64,000 nucleotides of DNA, from assembly GCF_003182155.1 (NCBI RefSeq), contig NZ_QGTG01000002.1, positions 1,131,646-1,195,645 of the forward strand, read 5' to 3'. The notes under the pieces were generated by a model. The model was not told the origin of the DNA and searched no databases. It saw only the letters and a program-made list of their open reading frames with translations. The translations under genes and the position numbers were made by a program. The stretch comes from Chitinophaga sp. S165. GTDB lineage: Bacteria; Bacteroidota; Bacteroidia; Chitinophagales; Chitinophagaceae. This document shows, one piece after another, positions 35,588 to 43,031 of this stretch (the stretch's first letter is position 1; every line of letters begins with the position of its first letter).

Positions 35588-37486
35588 ATGAAAAAATATT
35601 TGCTGATAATAGCAGCTGCCTTTGTGATGATATCCGGATGTGTGAAGGATGATGAATTTCTCAGTACAGATCCTAAAGACCTGCTTACTGACGATGCTGT
35701 ATGGAGAAACCCTGACCTTGTACTGTCAGTACTGGCAGACCTGTATAACCGCTATCCTGAACAACAGACCATTACTAACTGGGCTGAGTTTACAAATTTT
35801 GATGAGGCTTTCCCCTCCGAATCCGGTCAGTACTGGAGATCGAAACAGGTGGATTATCCTTATGACTGGTGGAACATTTGGGACTACGGATATATCCGCG
35901 ACCTGAATCTCTTCGTGCAGAAATGCCAGGCGGCCAATGAGCTGGCGGCAGATGTACGTGCGCGTTTTGTAGCAGAAGCACGATTGCTGCGGGCCGCTAT
36001 TTATTTTGAAGAAGTAAAACGTATGGGCGGTGTGCCGTTGATACGGGAACCGATGGAATATAATTTCAGCGGAGATCCTACTTACCTGCGTCATGCCAGG
36101 GCGAAAGAGTCAGACATATATGACTTCGTGATCAGTGAGATGGATACTGTTAAGACAGTGCTGCCGGATGATGCAGGTATCAAATCGCGCGCTACAAAAT
36201 GGCTGGCGCTGGCTATGCAATCAAGGGCCGCATTATATGCAGCCTCCATTGCAAAGTATGGGGTAAGCACTCCTTCGGTATCCTTACCTGGCGGAGAAGT
36301 TGGTATCTCTGCTGATAAAGCGACGGCTTACTATCAGAAATCACTGGCTGCCGCACAGGAAATCATCAGCAGTAATAAATATTCGCTTTATAAAAAGAAA
36401 GCAGAAGACCTGGAAGAGAATTTTGCAGCGCTCTTTTATGATAAGGCCAATAACCCGGAAGTGATCTTTGCCCAGGATTTCAAATTGAAATCTGGCAAAA
36501 CACAGGAATGGACAATTCTTAACCAGCCCTGGTCTTCAGCAGAAGAACAGCAGGGTGGCAGGATGAATCCATCACTTAACCTGGCGCTATTATACGAGAA
36601 ACTGGATAATACTTACAGTCCGTTTGCTACGAACAATGGCAATGACTACGTGTACTACAATGATCCTAAAGATATCTTCGCCGGCAGGGATGCGCGTCTT
36701 GGAGGTACGATCATCCTGCCCGGCACCAAATTTAAAGGAGTGCCATTGGATATATGGGCTGGCGTAATGTATTGGAAAGATGGCAAATACAATACAATTA
36801 CAGGCGATAACTTCGGAGACCTTGACAGCATTCCCGTTGCCGGTGCTCCAAAGAGCTCGCAAGTTGTAGGTGATGATGGTCCGATAGATGGATTGCAGTT
36901 CAGTGCACAAACCGGTTTCTTTGTAAGGAAGTTTATGGACCCTGCGGTAGGATCTGGCCAGATCGGTACGCGCAGTGATGTATGGTGGGTTCGTTATCGC
37001 TATGCGGAAGTATTGCTGAATGCCGCCGAAGCTGCTTTTGAGTTAGAACAACCCGGCCTTTCATCCACATATATGAATCAGCTGAGAGAGCGTGCTGGTT
37101 TTACAACCCCATTACTGGATGCAGATATCTCGTTCGACAGGATCGTTCATGAAAGACGTGTTGAACTGGCCTTTGAAGGGCATGAACTGTTTGATAACAA
37201 ACGTTGGAGACTGGCGCATAAAGTATGGAATGGTGAGAATATTTCTGCGGAAGATGTTGTAAGTAACATCGGGAAGGCCAATAAAGTGAACACCATGATC
37301 TATGGTTTGTGGGGATATAAAATATTCAATCCGGGAAATCCTAATCACAACAAATGGGTGTACAAAGTAATGAAGCCGTCCAATGTGACAGCTGCACACC
37401 GGTTCAACCTGGGGAACTATTATTCCCGTATCGGTTCTGACATTCTCAGTAACAACCCTAAACTGGTAAAGAATCCCAACAACTAA
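35588..37486 (+). CDS. SusD/RagB family nutrient-binding outer-membrane lipoprotein
   Basis: A 632-residue lipoprotein with lipobox cysteine C18 (MISGC). The SusD architecture is seen in the TPR-like segments (EARLLRAAIYFEEVKRMGGVPLI, RYAEVLLNAAEAAFELEQ) and in the C-terminal RIVHERRVELAFEGHELFDNKRW, a signature of the family. It is larger than average (~500-600). The ATG at 35588 gives the lipoprotein signal directly; an in-frame start at 35546 would overlap the end of susC. It partners the preceding SusC. Confidence 0.96.
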   Translation: MKKYLLIIAAAFVMISGCVKDDEFLSTDPKDLLTDDAVWRNPDLVLSVLADLYNRYPEQQTITNWAEFTNFDEAFPSESGQYWRSKQVDYPYDWWNIWDYGYIRDLNLFVQKCQAANELAADVRARFVAEARLLRAAIYFEEVKRMGGVPLIREPMEYNFSGDPTYLRHARAKESDIYDFVISEMDTVKTVLPDDAGIKSRATKWLALAMQSRAALYAASIAKYGVSTPSVSLPGGEVGISADKATAYYQKSLAAAQEIISSNKYSLYKKKAEDLEENFAALFYDKANNPEVIFAQDFKLKSGKTQEWTILNQPWSSAEEQQGGRMNPSLNLALLYEKLDNTYSPFATNNGNDYVYYNDPKDIFAGRDARLGGTIILPGTKFKGVPLDIWAGVMYWKDGKYNTITGDNFGDLDSIPVAGAPKSSQVVGDDGPIDGLQFSAQTGFFVRKFMDPAVGSGQIGTRSDVWWVRYRYAEVLLNAAEAAFELEQPGLSSTYMNQLRERAGFTTPLLDADISFDRIVHERRVELAFEGHELFDNKRWRLAHKVWNGENISAEDVVSNIGKANKVNTMIYGLWGYKIFNPGNPNHNKWVYKVMKPSNVTAAHRFNLGNYYSRIGSDILSNNPKLVKNPNN

Positions 37487-37497
37487 AACAACGACAC

Positions 37498-38214
37498 ATG
37501 AAAAAGATCTTTGGATATATCGTATTAACATTGGCTGCCTTCTCCTGTAAGAAGGATAACTATGAGGCGCCTTCTTCCACGTTGTCCGGGCGTCTTACTT
37601 ATCAGGGGGTGCCGGTAAATGTCAGTTCAAAAGACGTATCTTTCGAACTATGGGAGCCCGGTTGGGGTAAGAGTGGTGCTATTACGGTGGCAGTTAATCA
37701 GGATGGTTCTTATTCGGCGCTATTGTTCAATGGGAACTATAAACTGATCATTCCTCCCTCTCAGGGACCTTTCAGATCAATAACCGATGCTGAGACAAAG
37801 ACAGACACGATGCTGCTGACATTGAGCGGTAACAGGGATATGGATATTGAGGTGATGCCCTACTATATGATCAGGGATGCCAAACTGGAACTAAGCGGTA
37901 CAGCTGCCGTGAACAGCACCTGCCGCCTGGAAAAGATCATCATCGATGTTAATGCAAGAGATGTGGAAACGGTGTTCCTGTATCTGAACCAGACCACTTT
38001 TGTGGACGCTACCAATTACATTGCACGTAGTTCCCTGGCAGGAAGTGATATTACAGATCCTGCTAATGTACACCTGAGTGTGAATATCCCGGATGTTATT
38101 TCCGGTAACGGCACTACGGGAGATCAGGACTATGTATATGCACGTATTGGCGTGAAGATCAGCGGTGTGGAAGATCTTTTGTTCTCTGAAGTGCAGCAGA
38201 TTAATATTAAATAG
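37498..38214 (+). CDS. DUF3823 domain lipoprotein, probable surface glycan-binding protein
   Basis: A 238-residue lipoprotein with lipobox cysteine C17 (LAAFSC). The N-terminal half is a CarboxypepD_reg/transthyretin-like sandwich (SSTLSGRLTYQGVPVNVSSKDVSFELWEPGW), and the rest matches DUF3823, a family found after SusC/SusD genes. The position in the operon suggests a surface-exposed auxiliary binding protein; direct glycan binding is inferred. It starts 11 nt after susD and ends 2 nt before the GH43 gene. Confidence 0.88.
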   Translation: MKKIFGYIVLTLAAFSCKKDNYEAPSSTLSGRLTYQGVPVNVSSKDVSFELWEPGWGKSGAITVAVNQDGSYSALLFNGNYKLIIPPSQGPFRSITDAETKTDTMLLTLSGNRDMDIEVMPYYMIRDAKLELSGTAAVNSTCRLEKIIIDVNARDVETVFLYLNQTTFVDATNYIARSSLAGSDITDPANVHLSVNIPDVISGNGTTGDQDYVYARIGVKISGVEDLLFSEVQQINIK

Positions 38215-38216
38215 CG

Positions 38217-39239
38217 ATGATAAGAACACTTGTTTACCTGTTACTCCTGGTCGGGACCGCAGTCCATGCACAGGATACCTTCCGTAATCCCCTGCTATCC
38301 AAAGGGCCTGATCCCTGGTGCGTTTATAAGGACGGATATTACTATTATATGCATACGATGGGTAACCGCCTGGAGTTATGGAAAACAAAGAACATCGCTT
38401 TTCTGAAAGATGCAGAGCATAAAACCATCTGGACGCCACCTAAAGCCGGACCTTTTTCAAGGGATATCTGGGCGCCGGAAATTCATTTCCTGAGAGGCAA
38501 GTGGTATGTCTATTTTGCTGCCGATGGCGGTGATAATCAATATCACCGTATGTACGCCCTGGAAAACAGTTCGTCCGATCCGATGAGTGATAACTGGGTC
38601 TTCAAAAGCAAAGTAGCCGATAAAGAAGATAAATGGGCCATTGATGGAAGCGTTTTTGAACATCGCGGAAAGTTATATATGATCTGGTCTGGATGGGAAG
38701 GCAATAAAAATGGCCGTCAGGATATTTATATCGCTGCCATGAAAGACCCATATACGATCCAGGGCAAAAGGGTCAGGATCTCTAAACCGGAATACGACTG
38801 GGAAACCAAAGGAGATCTGGGAGACCCGAACCTGAAACACGTAGATGTTAACGAAGGACCGGAAATGCTGAAACACGGAAAGAAATTGTTTATCGTGTAT
38901 TCGGGATCAGCGTGCTGGACAGACTATTATGCCCTGGGCATCCTTGCCGCAGATGAAAACAGTAACCTGCTGGACCCTGCATCCTGGAAGAAGAAGCCGG
39001 AACCGGTATTCAAACAATCTGTTGAAAATAAAGTATATGCGCCGGGGCATAACTCATTCTTCACCTCTCCGGATGGAAAAGAAGACTGGATCCTTTATCA
39101 CGCTAACGACCATCCCGGCGATGGCTGTGGCGATAAAAGGAGCCCCCGGATCCAGCGTTTTACATGGAATAAGGAAGGATGGCCCGTCTTTGGCGAGCCT
39201 GTCAAAACTGACTCTTTATTAAAAAGTCCCCGCTTATAG
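38217..39239 (+). CDS. Glycoside hydrolase family 43 enzyme
   Basis: A 340-residue secreted enzyme with signal peptide (about 1-19, ending AVHAQ) and a five-bladed propeller fold. The three acidic residues of GH43 are visible: D32 in KGPDPWCVYKDGYYY (base), D143 in WAIDGSVFEH (pKa modulator) and E213 in VNEGPEMLKH (acid). GH43 enzymes act mostly on alpha-L-arabinofuranosides and beta-xylosides, so the locus probably targets an arabinan, arabinoxylan or related plant side chain (inference). It is the only hydrolase of the locus, which makes it a small one. The stop codon lies in the terminator hairpin. Confidence 0.93.
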   Translation: MIRTLVYLLLLVGTAVHAQDTFRNPLLSKGPDPWCVYKDGYYYYMHTMGNRLELWKTKNIAFLKDAEHKTIWTPPKAGPFSRDIWAPEIHFLRGKWYVYFAADGGDNQYHRMYALENSSSDPMSDNWVFKSKVADKEDKWAIDGSVFEHRGKLYMIWSGWEGNKNGRQDIYIAAMKDPYTIQGKRVRISKPEYDWETKGDLGDPNLKHVDVNEGPEMLKHGKKLFIVYSGSACWTDYYALGILAADENSNLLDPASWKKKPEPVFKQSVENKVYAPGHNSFFTSPDGKEDWILYHANDHPGDGCGDKRSPRIQRFTWNKEGWPVFGEPVKTDSLLKSPRL

Positions 39240-39250
39240 CGGGGATTTTT
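39228..39250 (+). terminator. Terminator of the GH43 locus, overlapping the stop codon
   Basis: CCCCGC (39228-39233) and GCGGGG (39239-39244) around TTATA, followed by ATTTTT. The loop contains the GH43 stop codon. Confidence 0.9.
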
Positions 39251-39437
39251 GCTTTTTGACGGTTTTTTTTAATCGTATTAAACGATCGTTGTATTGTTAA
39301 ATCTGCAAAGGAGTGTTAACTTTTGTTAACGAAATTATAGGTATCTATCCCGACGGGTATACTGCCGCGTAATTTCAACCTGTTTTATGTAGATTTAGAG
39401 TAACACGTAACACTAATACTTAGTCAGTTTAATCATC

Positions 39438-39560
39438 ATGCCGTCAATCGTTTTACATTACGTTATCATTGCGTGCATTACAGTTATGTTTATTTTGGTG
39501 AATAGATTTTACGGCCATAAGACAAGCATCAACTGGAAGGAGAACAATGAACAGCTTTAA
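39438..39560 (+). CDS. Candidate 40-residue single-pass membrane protein
   Basis: The ORF codes for a peptide that begins MPSIVLHYVIIACITVMFIL and continues with a hydrophilic, charged tail (NRFYGHKTSINWKENNEQL). One membrane helix (about residues 4-22) followed by a basic and then acidic tail is the layout of many bacterial small membrane proteins. It stands alone in the gap between the GH43 locus and the TlpA set. No homologue is recalled and translation is unproven. Confidence 0.45.
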   Translation: MPSIVLHYVIIACITVMFILVNRFYGHKTSINWKENNEQL

Positions 39561-39684
39561 GAGCCACGCATCAGGTAACCCCACGTTATAAGAGTAGCAA
39601 GCTTGCTTCTGTACTGAATAACAAACAGTTTGTATTTCTGTGCCCGTATGTGCAGTAGTAGTGCTTCCAGATGCTATGTTCAAT

Positions 39685-39707
39685 TAGTCTACAAAAATAA
39701 TGGACTA
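39685..39707. promoter_or_regulatory. Operator-like site 1 (GTCTAC-AAAAATA-ATGGAC core) of the TlpA/peroxidase set
   Basis: A 19-bp imperfect palindrome, extended on both sides by TA (TAGTC ... GACTA). The same core occurs at 50554-50572 upstream of the SoxD/SoxC set. Here it ends 3 bp before the -33 TTTG, an activator-like position. Confidence 0.65.
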
Positions 39708-39710
39708 TTA

Positions 39711-39742
39711 TTTGGAAAATAAATCTCTCCATTCTATCTTTG
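39711..39742 (+). promoter_or_regulatory. Promoter of the TlpA/peroxidase set (TTTG-N20-TATCTTTG)
   Basis: TTTG at 39711-39714 and TATCTTTG at 39735-39742 are separated by 20 bp and match the Bacteroidota consensus. Transcription should begin near 39749, giving a leader of about 230 nt that contains the Cys-rich short ORF. Confidence 0.75.
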
Positions 39743-39809
39743 TTATCACCACCCTAATTAAGCCACCATTAATTAGTTGATTTATTAAAATTAACTAACA
39801 CAGTTCATC

Positions 39810-39860
39810 ATGTACAACTTCCTTCGTTCTTCCGGCTGTATGCCCTGTTGTTGTCGCTAA
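39810..39860 (+). CDS. Cysteine-rich leader peptide ORF (MYNFLRSSGCMPCCCR)
   Basis: A 16-codon ORF in the leader of the TlpA/peroxidase operon, about 60 nt after the predicted transcription start. Four of its last seven residues are cysteine (GCMPCCCR) and the stop follows at once. In mycobacteria, short upstream ORFs with Cys clusters at their 3' end mediate cysteine-responsive attenuation; the arrangement here is the same in outline. Downstream there are competing short stems: GCTAA (39856-39860) can pair with TTAGC (39869-39873), while GCCTT (39865-39869) can pair with AAGGC (39874-39878). A sensing role is inferred. Confidence 0.6.
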   Translation: MYNFLRSSGCMPCCCR

Positions 39861-39925
39861 TCCTGCCTTTAGCAAGGCGCTTCCATTCCTTTTTTGTCAG
39901 ATACATCTTACAGCTGACCGCTAAG

Positions 39926-39949
39926 CGGAAGGAGATCGCCATGCCCTGA
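39926..39949 (+). promoter_or_regulatory. Strong Shine-Dalgarno followed by a two-codon ORF
   Basis: GGAAGGAG (39926-39933), unusually strong for this genome, stands 7 nt before ATG CCC TGA (39941-39949), a start codon with only one further codon. It lies between the Cys-rich leader ORF and the TlpA-like gene and may be a ribosome loading site of the leader mechanism. Confidence 0.45.
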
Positions 39950-39979
39950 ACTATCAACCATCAAACCAAATCCACTCTC

Positions 39980-41266
39980 ATGAAAGCAATTACCCGCACT
40001 GGAGTAAAAGGCCTGCTGGCCGCTGTACTTTTTAGCAGCAATGTACTGGCTGTTGAGAAAAAGCCCCTGTTTTTAAAAGAAGGCGTGTGGCGTGGTGTTT
40101 TCACTGTCAATGAAGCCAACGTTCCTTTCAATTTTGAGCTGAAAGGTAAAGACGCCGGGCATACAGTGTTTACCCTCATTAATGGCGCCCGTCGTGACGA
40201 ATTTAAAGTGAAACGTATCACTGACGATTCACTCTTCATCAAGATGAATACCTATGATGCCGCGCTGTTTGCAAAGATCGAGTCCGACGGCAGGCTCACT
40301 GGTGAATATAGAAGCCTGGTACCTAACTTTCGTGGTAATGCATTGCCCTTTGTAGCAGAAGCAGGTAAGAAATACCGCTTTACTGAACCAGGAAAAGATG
40401 TAAAGCCTGCATATGATCTTTCCGGTAAATGGGAACTGCAGATCTATAGCAAAGAACCTACTCCTAACCGCATAGGATTACTGAAACAGGACGGCAATAA
40501 ACTGACAGGCGTGATCATGTCTGTCGTAGGCGATAGCCGCGAATTGGAAGGTACTGTGCAGGGCAATGAGTTTGAGTTGTCAGGTTTTACAGGACCAAGC
40601 CCCATCTACATAAAAGGAAAGATCAACGATGATCAGTCTTTCAGCGGAGAGTTAAGTTTAGGTATCTACAATAATGTAAAGTTTGACGGTGCTAAAAATG
40701 CACAGGCAGAACTGCCGGACCCTTATAAACTCACTTATCTGAAAGAAGGATATAAGAAACTTGATTTTACCCTACCCGATCTGAATGGTCAGACGGTATC
40801 ATTGAGTGATGCAAAGTATAAAGGAAAGGTAGTGATCGTAGAGATCATCGGGACCTGGTGCCCTAACTGTACAGACCAGACTGCGTTCCTTGCTCCCTGG
40901 TTCAAAAAGAACAAAGCACGCGGCGTGGAAGCGATCGCAATAGGCTTTGAGCAGAAAGATGATCTCGAATATGCCAGGTATACACTGGGTAAATTAAAAG
41001 ATAAATACGCAATTGAATATGATATTCTTTTTGGTGGCATTGCTGATAAGAAAGTGGCTTCGGAAAAACTTCCGGCACTTAACCGCATGATGGCATTCCC
41101 GACTACGATCATCATTGATCGTAAGGGTGATGTACGACAGATCCACACCGGTTACACCGGTGAAGTAACTGGTAACTATTTTAAATCTTATGTGGAGAAA
41201 TGGAATGAAGACCTGGATGCATTAATTAAAGAACCTGCTCCGCAGGATGTTGCGGTTGCAAACTAG
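39980..41266 (+). CDS. TlpA-like thioredoxin-fold protein with N-terminal beta domain
   Basis: A 428-residue secreted protein: signal peptide (about 1-24, ending NVLA), an N-terminal ~220-residue beta-rich region with two related parts (WRGVFTVNEANVPFNFELKG and GKWELQIYSKEPTPNRIGLLKQDGNKLTG), and a C-terminal TlpA/AhpC-type thioredoxin domain (res ~262-420) with the active site C294-P-N-C297 in GTWCPNC. Such proteins act as periplasmic thiol-disulfide oxidoreductases. It is first in a set with YceI, a di-heme peroxidase, a TonB receptor and a DUF4397 lipoprotein, behind an operator-like site and a Cys-rich leader. Confidence 0.92.
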   Translation: MKAITRTGVKGLLAAVLFSSNVLAVEKKPLFLKEGVWRGVFTVNEANVPFNFELKGKDAGHTVFTLINGARRDEFKVKRITDDSLFIKMNTYDAALFAKIESDGRLTGEYRSLVPNFRGNALPFVAEAGKKYRFTEPGKDVKPAYDLSGKWELQIYSKEPTPNRIGLLKQDGNKLTGVIMSVVGDSRELEGTVQGNEFELSGFTGPSPIYIKGKINDDQSFSGELSLGIYNNVKFDGAKNAQAELPDPYKLTYLKEGYKKLDFTLPDLNGQTVSLSDAKYKGKVVIVEIIGTWCPNCTDQTAFLAPWFKKNKARGVEAIAIGFEQKDDLEYARYTLGKLKDKYAIEYDILFGGIADKKVASEKLPALNRMMAFPTTIIIDRKGDVRQIHTGYTGEVTGNYFKSYVEKWNEDLDALIKEPAPQDVAVAN

Positions 41267-41387
41267 ATCATACTATTATCCTCAGAAGATAAACTACATC
41301 TGTTTCCCGACTCTACATGTTGTTCTTTGTTGTCTGGCCTGTGAGGCTGTGTATGCAGCCTTACAGGTCCTTTAAAAAACTATTATC

Positions 41388-42047
41388 ATGAAACTTTTTC
41401 AACACGCCACTTCCTTTGCCTCCATCGGTGTAATAGCTGTCATCACAGCATTTACCGTACAGAAAAATAATACACATCCTGCAACTGCTGCTAATAAAGA
41501 AATTATTGCAACGCATAAAGTAACTGCTTTCCAGGTGGATAGCAAGAACAGCAAACTGCTGTGGACTGCACACAAAGTGACCGGCGAACATGCAGGTACG
41601 ATCAATATCAGCAGTGGTACTTTAAACGTCGAGAACAAGGCCTTACAAAGCGGCAGCTTCAAACTGGATACACGCAGTATTACAGTGACCGATATCAAAG
41701 ATGCTGACAGCAATGCCAAGCTGGTAGGTCATCTGAAGAGTGATGATTTCTTTGCTGTAGAAAAACATCCTTCGGCCGATTTTCTGATAACAGGAATTAA
41801 ACCTCATGGTAATGATCTGTATGACCTGACAGGAAAACTGACCATCAAAGGTATTACTAATGATATCAGCTTCCCCGCTACCATTAAGGTTGATAAGGAT
41901 AAACTGACAGCTACCGCAAAGGTGAAAATAGACCGGACCAAGTACGATATCAAGTACCGTTCGAAGAACTATTTTGAGAACCTGGGCGACAAAGCTATCT
42001 ATGACGATTTTGAACTTGACATAACATTGTTGGCTAATGCGCAGTAA
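41388..42047 (+). CDS. YceI family protein, periplasmic
   Basis: A 219-residue protein with an N-terminal export signal (about 1-25) and a full YceI domain (res ~45-219; AFQVDSKNSKLLWTAHKVTGEHAGTINI, GHLKSDDFFAVEKHPSADF, IKGITNDISFPATI). It differs from the cytoplasmic YceI at 0.8 kb in being exported. It binds a hydrophobic ligand in known relatives. Its stop overlaps the start of the peroxidase gene (TAATG), so the two should be translationally coupled; YceI next to cytochromes is a recurring arrangement. Confidence 0.93.
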   Translation: MKLFQHATSFASIGVIAVITAFTVQKNNTHPATAANKEIIATHKVTAFQVDSKNSKLLWTAHKVTGEHAGTINISSGTLNVENKALQSGSFKLDTRSITVTDIKDADSNAKLVGHLKSDDFFAVEKHPSADFLITGIKPHGNDLYDLTGKLTIKGITNDISFPATIKVDKDKLTATAKVKIDRTKYDIKYRSKNYFENLGDKAIYDDFELDITLLANAQ

Positions 42048-42982
42048 TGAAACAGTGGTATATCGCAGGCATCATATTATCTGCAGGAATGCTGCTGGCC
42101 TTTCATTCAGAAGAACCGTTAACACGCGCGAAGCTAGGCGAACAGCTCTTCTTTGATCCGGTATTATCCGGCGACAGAAGTATCAGTTGCGCTTCCTGCC
42201 ACAAGCCGCAGTTTGCATTTGCCGATACGGTTGCTTTTAGTCAGGGTATCCATGGACAGCCAACGAAGAGGAACACTCCTTCCATCACCAATCAGAGCGG
42301 ACGACCTAGTTTCTTTTGGGATGGACGTGCTTCAACACTGGAGGAACAGGCTAAACAGCCGATCATTTCTGCAGATGAAATGGGTCTTCCTATTGAAGAT
42401 GCTGTGAAGCGGCTGAATGCAGACAGTGGTTATGTACGTGCTTTCAGGAAACTGTTTAACAGTACGCCTACTGAAAAGAACCTGCTACAGGCACTCGCAG
42501 CTTATGAGCGTACTCTGGAAACAGCGAACAGCCCCTACGACAGATATATTAACGGAGACGATCACGCCATTTCACCGGAGGCGGCCAGAGGCAGACTGTT
42601 ATTCATCGGTAAGGCCAATTGTAACAATTGCCATTCCGGAGAAGACTTCACTGCCGACCGCTTTAAGAACATCGGTTTATACAATGGCACTACATTGAAA
42701 GATGCCGGGCGCTTTGAAGTAACGAAAGACAGCGCTCAGCTGGGATTCTTTAAAGTGCCCGGACTACGGAATGTAGCGGTTACCGCACCTTATATGCATA
42801 ATGGCATGTTTAAGACGCTGCGTGAAGTCATAACATACTACAATAAGCCCGATGCAGTGATTTATGACGGTATTAAGAGGGATCTGTCATTGAGTACACC
42901 ATTGAATTTAACAGACACAGAAATCAGCGAATTAGAAGCATTTTTAAAGACATTGACGGACGACCGTTTTATCAACCAATAA
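42047..42982 (+). CDS. Di-heme cytochrome c peroxidase
   Basis: A 311-residue periplasmic protein with an N-terminal signal or anchor (about 1-20) and two c-type heme motifs: C48-A-S-C51-H52 (SCASCHKPQFAF) and C192-N-N-C195-H196 (NCNNCHSGEDF). Other family landmarks are LGEQLFFDPVLSGDRSISC, GQPTKRNTPSI, FFWDGRA and the C-terminal VPGLRNVAVTAPYMHNGMFKTLREV. It reduces hydrogen peroxide with electrons from a periplasmic donor, or serves another oxidation, as in MauG-like relatives. It starts in the yceI stop codon. Confidence 0.95.
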   Translation: MKQWYIAGIILSAGMLLAFHSEEPLTRAKLGEQLFFDPVLSGDRSISCASCHKPQFAFADTVAFSQGIHGQPTKRNTPSITNQSGRPSFFWDGRASTLEEQAKQPIISADEMGLPIEDAVKRLNADSGYVRAFRKLFNSTPTEKNLLQALAAYERTLETANSPYDRYINGDDHAISPEAARGRLLFIGKANCNNCHSGEDFTADRFKNIGLYNGTTLKDAGRFEVTKDSAQLGFFKVPGLRNVAVTAPYMHNGMFKTLREVITYYNKPDAVIYDGIKRDLSLSTPLNLTDTEISELEAFLKTLTDDRFINQ

Positions 42983-43031
42983 TCTAGCCCGCCGAAGGCG
43001 GAAGACCTTATCTTATTTTAACATTACAAAC

